From assembly GCF_015207245.1 (NCBI RefSeq), contig NZ_JADEXF010000056.1, positions 1-9,666 on the forward strand: a DNA stretch of 9,666 nt, read 5' to 3'. Both the position numbers and the translations under genes were made by a program. Source of the DNA: Nostoc cf. edaphicum LEGE 07299 (GTDB lineage: Bacteria > Cyanobacteriota > Cyanobacteriia > Cyanobacteriales > Nostocaceae). The notes beneath the pieces were generated by a model. The model was not told the DNA's origin and ran no database searches. It saw nothing but the letters and a program-made list of their open reading frames with translations. Of this stretch, positions 6,941-9,666 are shown piece after piece; within the stretch, counting starts at the first letter, position 1, and each line of letters starts with the position of its first letter.

Positions 6941-6944
6941 CTCC
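6941..6944 (-). promoter_or_regulatory. Shine-Dalgarno (GGAG) before the GTG start of the HD-GYP gene
   Basis: The coding strand reads GGAG, then seven bases, then GTG at 6933. It is shorter than the internal AAGGAG but well spaced, so the long form remains possible. Confidence 0.4.
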
Positions 6945-7204
6945 AAGTTTTTGCACAAGTTAGTTAACAGTGTCAGATTTGAAAAACAAATTTAAGATTC
7001 GACTGTATCTGAGTCAGAGTTTCGATATGGATTATGCATGATGTCAAGCTGCCGATGGAATTTTTCGTAGTATGTATCTTTTATGTTACGAACAAGGTGT
7101 ATCTTGTTGTCAAATTTTTTGCTTCTAATTCCAGTATGATAAATTCTCACAAATGTTAAATCAGGTTTTTTACGGAGATTTTTTCGCTTTGTGGCGTCAG
7201 AAAG

Positions 7205-7213
7205 TGTTATAAT
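7205..7213 (+). promoter_or_regulatory. Isolated extended -10 box (TG-T-TATAAT) on the plus strand
   Basis: TGTTATAAT is a perfect extended -10 element, but no good -35 lies 16-18 bp upstream. No plus-strand gene follows for about 1.2 kb. If active, it would make a small RNA or a transcript antisense to the methyltransferase gene. AT-rich DNA makes a chance match quite possible. Confidence 0.22.
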
Positions 7214-7261
7214 CTGACTTCTTTATATCGAAATATCTGATTTGAGTTTCAAGTCTTTATA

Positions 7262-7279
7262 GTAATCATTGTAATCATT
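7262..7279. repeat. Tandem 9-mer GTAATCATT, two copies
   Basis: Two perfect adjacent copies of GTAATCATT lie in the AT-rich gap. This is too short to assign a role. It could be a chance duplication or a paired binding site. Confidence 0.35.
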
Positions 7280-7454
7280 AGATATAAATGTTTTTATTTA
7301 CTCAGTTTACTAAGTTATAGCAATACTCAAGTACTGTTAGAGACTATGTGATATTGAATACTAACATATAGATTAAGCTATTTGGCTCGTAAAAACTCGT
7401 TGAATTAGGCTTGCAGTCTATAGATGTAGTATGTTGTATGACATTGTAATCAAA

Positions 7455-8378
7455 CTACAAACTAGTTCCCATAAAATCCCTACCTTGTGTTCCTAATAGC
7501 CACCTTTTTCGCCAATGAGAGGCAGATTCTAGACAAGAGGTTTGTTGCTCTTGTTGTCGCCGCTTGACTATGACTTCAGTTGGATCGCTCAATTGAGGAT
7601 CGCGATAGGGAATAGCAGCACGAGTTAGCAAGTGTTCTTTTTCAACTTCTGAGAGGGTAGTGATTGGGGAGTCGTCTTTAGACTCAACATTTTGAGAATG
7701 TGTTGCCACGGTACCAGGCGATCGCCTTCCTACGGGTGGGGTAGAAGATATCACCAAGCCAGCAGACAAAAGTGCTGTGCGTACAGCAGCAGCACAAGAA
7801 TAAGTGGCTAATAAACCATCTGGGTGTAAACACAATGACAACTGTTTAATAAATTCAACAGTCCATAATTGAGGACACTGTGGTGGTGAAAAGGGATCGA
7901 GGAAAATTGCATCTGCCCAGAAACCCGACTGACGTACTAGGGCGATTGTAGTTCTAGCATCGCCAATTAGTAGCTTCGCTTTCAAGCAAGGTGTTTGCAC
8001 TTGATGCTCAAAAGCTAGCTGTTTCAAAATTTTAATATAGTTAGAGTTCCAATTGTCGAACAAATGATGAGCGATCGCCGCTTGTGGAACTGCTGGATTC
8101 AGTTCTAAACCGATTACTTCAACATAACAACTAGGATTCACTGCCCAAATTGTCTGCAAAGCAGCAGCTGTGTTATATCCTAGACCATAACAAACATCCA
8201 ATAGTCGCAAGATCGGTTTTTGCGCTGCTGTAGCCAGTTGAGTAGGTTCCACAAACTTGCAAAAACTTTCCTGTGTAGCTCCAGAATCGCTGTGAAAGGA
8301 TTCACCAAACTCTTGAGAGACAAAGGTGAAAGAACCATCTGCTGTTAACTTAGGTGTAAAATTCTCTAAGTCTGACAT
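7455..8378 (-). CDS. mnmC: MnmC-like tRNA methyltransferase (DUF752), without the oxidase domain
   Basis: This 307-residue SAM-dependent methyltransferase is related to the N-terminal methyltransferase half of Escherichia coli MnmC. That enzyme methylates aminomethyl groups at uridine 34 of certain tRNAs (nm5 to mnm5). Stand-alone versions lacking the FAD oxidase half are known, for example in Aquifex. The N-terminus shows the family start, TADGSFTFVSQEFGESFHS (12-30). SAM-binding motif I is LLDVCYGLGYNTAAAL (59-74), with acidic Glu92 and Asp140 following. DPFSPPQCPQLW (161-172) corresponds to the MnmC DAFAPxxNPxMW active-site loop, and LLATYSCAAAVRTALLSAGL (189-208) completes the fold. A polar C-terminal part (about 219-300) with EHLLTRAAIPYRDP (248-261) appears typical of the cyanobacterial group. 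The ATG agrees with the family start and has no Shine-Dalgarno sequence. It diverges from the sulfurtransferase gene with 26 bp between start codons. Exact substrate is inferred. Confidence 0.83.
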   Translation of the reverse strand: MSDLENFTPKLTADGSFTFVSQEFGESFHSDSGATQESFCKFVEPTQLATAAQKPILRLLDVCYGLGYNTAAALQTIWAVNPSCYVEVIGLELNPAVPQAAIAHHLFDNWNSNYIKILKQLAFEHQVQTPCLKAKLLIGDARTTIALVRQSGFWADAIFLDPFSPPQCPQLWTVEFIKQLSLCLHPDGLLATYSCAAAVRTALLSAGLVISSTPPVGRRSPGTVATHSQNVESKDDSPITTLSEVEKEHLLTRAAIPYRDPQLSDPTEVIVKRRQQEQQTSCLESASHWRKRWLLGTQGRDFMGTSL

Positions 8379-8404
8379 CTTACAAAAAAACTAAATGATG
8401 ACTA

Positions 8405-9292
8405 ATGCCCAATACTTCGGCTTCTCTACGAGACGCTACGCGTAGCTTGCTTCCCCAAAGGGGTACGCTCAGTACAAGTCCCCAATTTGTTGTTTCGCCA
8501 GCTTGGCTGTTTGAACATCTAGAAGATCCGCAAGTCGTTATTGTGGATTGTCGCTTTTCTTTAGCCGATCCACGACTAGGACAACAACAGTATCAAACAA
8601 GTCATATACAGGGTTCATATTACTTAGATTTGAATCAGGATCTTTCCAGTCCAGTGGATAAGCATGGCGGGAGACATCCTTTACCTAACCCTAATGATAT
8701 AGCTAACAAATTGGCAGCGATTGGGGTAAATTACCAAAAAAGTTTAGTTGTAGCTTATGATGATTCGCGCTTTGCCTTTGCGGCTCGTCTATGGTGGCTG
8801 TTGCGCTATCTAGGACATGAGCAAGTAGCAGTACTAGATGGCGGCTTGGCTGGATGGCAAAAAGCTGGGTATTCTGTTACAGATGTTATTCCTTCTCCCC
8901 GAATGGGTATGTTTGTCCCTCAAGTACAAACAGAAAAGGTGGTAGATATTACAGCGGTGAAAAGCCGGAAAGATAGCGACGAGGTAGTATTGGTAGATTC
9001 AAGAGAAAGCGATCGCTACCGAGGCGAACGAGAACCAATCGATCGAATTGCCGGACATATTCCCGGTGCAGTCAACTATCCCTGGCAAGAAGTTACAGAC
9101 TCTTCTGGCTACCTACTTCCTGAAGAAGAACAACGCCATCGGTGGGAAAAGCTAGAAACCGCGGAAGAAATATTGGTATATTGCGGTTCTGGCGTTACTG
9201 CTTGTGTGAATTTGCTTTCTTTAGAATTAGCTGGTATTAGCAAGGGTAAACTTTATGCTGGTAGCTGGAGTGATTGGATTTCCTATTTATAG
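8405..9292 (+). CDS. Two-domain sulfurtransferase (thiosulfate / 3-mercaptopyruvate sulfurtransferase, rhodanese fold) with repeat-encoded N-terminus
   Basis: This enzyme transfers sulfane sulfur from thiosulfate or mercaptopyruvate to an acceptor in the cytoplasm. The 295-residue chain has an inactive N-terminal rhodanese domain (about 28-155: FVVSPAWLFEHL, VIVDCR, SHIQGSYYLDL, DGGLAGWQKAG) and a catalytic C-terminal one (about 175-295). The latter has VLVDSRESDRYRGEREPIDR (195-214), AGHIPGAVN (216-224) and active-site loop CGSGVTA (260-266, Cys260). The CGSGVT loop resembles mercaptopyruvate sulfurtransferases more than classic CRKGVT rhodaneses. Residues 4 to about 25 are encoded by an inserted dispersed repeat and are unlike any rhodanese. 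The ATG at 8405 is the only ATG in this frame ahead of the domain, because a stop (TGA, 8399-8401) lies just upstream; a TTG at 8447 inside the repeat is a weak alternative. No Shine-Dalgarno sequence is seen. Catalytic residues are intact, so the protein is probably active if translated. Confidence 0.9.
   Translation: MPNTSASLRDATRSLLPQRGTLSTSPQFVVSPAWLFEHLEDPQVVIVDCRFSLADPRLGQQQYQTSHIQGSYYLDLNQDLSSPVDKHGGRHPLPNPNDIANKLAAIGVNYQKSLVVAYDDSRFAFAARLWWLLRYLGHEQVAVLDGGLAGWQKAGYSVTDVIPSPRMGMFVPQVQTEKVVDITAVKSRKDSDEVVLVDSRESDRYRGEREPIDRIAGHIPGAVNYPWQEVTDSSGYLLPEEEQRHRWEKLETAEEILVYCGSGVTACVNLLSLELAGISKGKLYAGSWSDWISYL
8408..8486. mobile_element. Small palindromic dispersed repeat inserted at the sulfurtransferase start, flanked by CCCAAT
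   Basis: CCCAAT at 8408-8413 recurs exactly at 8481-8486, bounding 67 bp of palindrome-rich DNA; one copy plus the insert is 73 bp. Inside are the perfect 12 bp palindrome GCTACGCGTAGC (8435-8446) and the hairpin CCCC-AAA-GGGG (8453-8463). The ends carry ACTT and AAGT as short inverted termini. The CTCTACGAGACGCTACGCG segment is a motif I recognise as highly repeated in Nostoc-type genomes. Removing exactly 73 bp joins ATG ATG ACT AAT GCC CAA in frame to TTT GTT GTT of the rhodanese domain. It encodes no protein of its own, so movement would have to be in trans. Confidence 0.7.
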
Positions 9293-9334
9293 TCATTGGT
9301 CATTGGTCATTGGTCATTGGTCATTGGTCATTAG
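9293..9334. repeat. Heptamer tandem repeat TCATTGG, five perfect copies plus one variant
   Basis: TCATTGG is repeated at 9293, 9300, 9307, 9314 and 9321, then TCATTAG at 9328-9334. The array begins at the base right after the sulfurtransferase stop. Heptamer short tandem repeats are a known feature of heterocystous cyanobacteria. Copy number is likely to vary between strains. Confidence 0.9.
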
Positions 9335-9377
9335 TTTTTAATAAAGGATAAATCCCAAAGGGCAAATGACTAATGAC
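9320..9377. terminator. Hairpin between convergent genes, formed by the heptamer array and its downstream complement
   Basis: GTCATTGGTCATT (9320-9332) pairs with AATGACTAATGAC (9365-9377) over 13 bp with one G-T wobble, leaving a 32-base loop. An alternative register gives a perfect 8 bp stem, GTCATTAG with CTAATGAC. It lies between the convergent sulfurtransferase and beta-barrel genes and could serve as a bidirectional stop, although no strong T-run follows the stem. Confidence 0.4.
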
Positions 9378-9389
9378 AAAGAACAAATT

Positions 9390-9666
9390 TCAAAACTGAC
9401 CTAATTGAAAACCGTAATTAATAGTGAAGAACCAGCCATCAAAATCAATGTTTTCGGCGGTTGAACTACCTAAACTTACTCCAGCTTGTACATTCATATT
9501 AATGGTGTCGGATATTCGGTAATTTAAGTGTCCGAATAGCCGATAAAATTCGTCTTCTCGATCGCGCTGGGTAAAGTCTGATAAGTACATCTGGTAGCCA
9601 ATACCAACTTGGAGAGACTTTTGCAAGTAGTAGTTCAGAGACACCCAAAAGGAATTGATTATCCGA
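9390..9666 (-). CDS. Probable outer-membrane beta-barrel protein, C-terminal 91 residues (truncated by window edge)
   Basis: The frame is open to the right edge and ends at TGA (complement of 9390-9392). It begins RIINSFWVSLNYYLQKSL; the GTG at 9644 is an internal Val codon, not a start. The segment alternates polar and hydrophobic residues in amphipathic strands: SFWVSLNYYL, QVGIGYQMYL, FYRLFGHLNYRI, INMNVQAGVSLG and GWFFTINYGFQLGQF. Short charged turns lie between them (QRDREDE, ENIDFD). It ends in Phe after an aromatic-rich strand, the usual recognition signal for insertion by the BAM complex. These features point to the last four or five strands of an outer-membrane barrel. Which family it belongs to, and whether periplasmic domains precede it, cannot be told from this part. 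It is convergent with the sulfurtransferase gene. Confidence 0.7.
   Translation of the reverse strand, partial: RIINSFWVSLNYYLQKSLQVGIGYQMYLSDFTQRDREDEFYRLFGHLNYRISDTINMNVQAGVSLGSSTAENIDFDGWFFTINYGFQLGQF

Larger units (their letters stand above)
6934..7454. other. AT-rich intergenic region, about 520 bp, no gene seen
   Basis: This gap lies between the 5' end of the HD-GYP gene and the 3' end of the methyltransferase gene, both on the minus strand. No reading frame of useful length and no tRNA-like fold was found by eye. It holds a 6 bp hairpin AACAAG-GTGTAT-CTTGTT (7091-7108) followed by six T on the plus strand (7115-7120), an isolated plus-strand extended -10 box, and a two-unit tandem 9-mer. 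It should contain the promoter of the HD-GYP gene near its left end, but no clear box stands out. Confidence 0.5.
750..9016. repeat. Thirteen HIP1 octamers (GCGATCGC) scattered through coding regions
   Basis: Perfect copies start at 750, 966, 1141, 1229, 1839, 3443, 3467, 4425, 5396, 6390, 7718, 8071 and 9009, about one per 740 bp, all inside genes. HIP1 overabundance is a known hallmark of many cyanobacterial genomes and is the best single clue to the organism here. Confidence 0.9.

Noticed and set aside
7205..7454. Possible small RNA or tRNA gene in the long gap
   Set aside because: No cloverleaf, no GC-rich hairpin with T-run, and no conserved RNA motif could be found by eye. Only a lone -10 box supports it, so no RNA feature is called.
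8395..8445. Short frame MMTNAQYFGFSTRRYA starting at the tandem ATGs
   Set aside because: As it stands it is only 16 codons before a stop in the repeat. I interpret it as the disabled original start of the sulfurtransferase, not a separate peptide gene.
8408..8486. CRISPR-like or insertion-sequence origin for the repeat block
   Set aside because: There is a single palindromic unit with no spacer-repeat periodicity and no transposase reading frame. A small non-autonomous dispersed repeat fits better.
9642..9644. GTG as the start of an 84-residue protein at the right edge
   Set aside because: The frame stays open upstream to the window edge with barrel-like sequence (RIINSFW), so the GTG is an internal valine codon of a larger protein.

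Overview
The window looks like ordinary chromosome from a filamentous, Nostoc-like cyanobacterium. Three things support this. Thirteen perfect HIP1 octamers (GCGATCGC) lie in under 10 kb. Short heptamer tandem repeats and small dispersed palindromes of the kind common in Nostocales lie between genes. The gene families are typical of the group: a DUF29 protein, a DUF2256 protein, a stand-alone MnmC-like methyltransferase, and a GlmU with a clear two-domain layout. No phage, transposase, CRISPR, toxin, defence or biosynthetic cluster is visible. Genus and species cannot be fixed from this stretch.

Layout, left to right. A truncated acidic protein of unknown function reads out of the left edge on the minus strand (1-174). 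After a roughly 300 bp gap comes a plus-strand ABC ATPase with two nucleotide-binding domains of the oligopeptide/nickel importer type (474-2144), followed by a near-perfect palindrome that may act as terminator. A small zinc-ribbon protein (DUF2256, 2430-2624) is translationally coupled through TAATG to a plant-type isoaspartyl peptidase/asparaginase (2624-3577). That gene overlaps tail to tail by 10 bp with a minus-strand DUF29 gene (3568-3990). glmU follows on the minus strand (4107-5486), with a long inverted repeat straddling its stop codon. Next, also minus, is a response regulator carrying a complete HD-GYP cyclic-di-GMP phosphodiesterase domain (5689-6933). After an AT-rich gap of about 520 bp, an MnmC-type tRNA methyltransferase gene (7455-8378, minus) diverges from a two-domain sulfurtransferase (8405-9292, plus) with only 26 bp between start codons. 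A heptamer array abuts the sulfurtransferase stop. The C-terminal end of a probable outer-membrane beta-barrel protein enters from the right edge on the minus strand (9390-9666).

The genes are mostly single transcription units with unrelated housekeeping, transport and signalling roles. The only convincing operon is DUF2256 with the isoaspartyl peptidase.

The most notable observation is at the start of the sulfurtransferase. A roughly 73 bp palindromic repeat, flanked by CCCAAT on both sides, appears to have inserted into codons 5-6 of the original gene and shifted its frame. An out-of-frame ATG seven bases downstream of the presumed old start now reads through the repeat and restores the frame, giving the protein a repeat-encoded N-terminus. 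A second example of repeat DNA shaping protein ends may be the C-terminal tail of GlmU. No previously undescribed multi-gene system was found.
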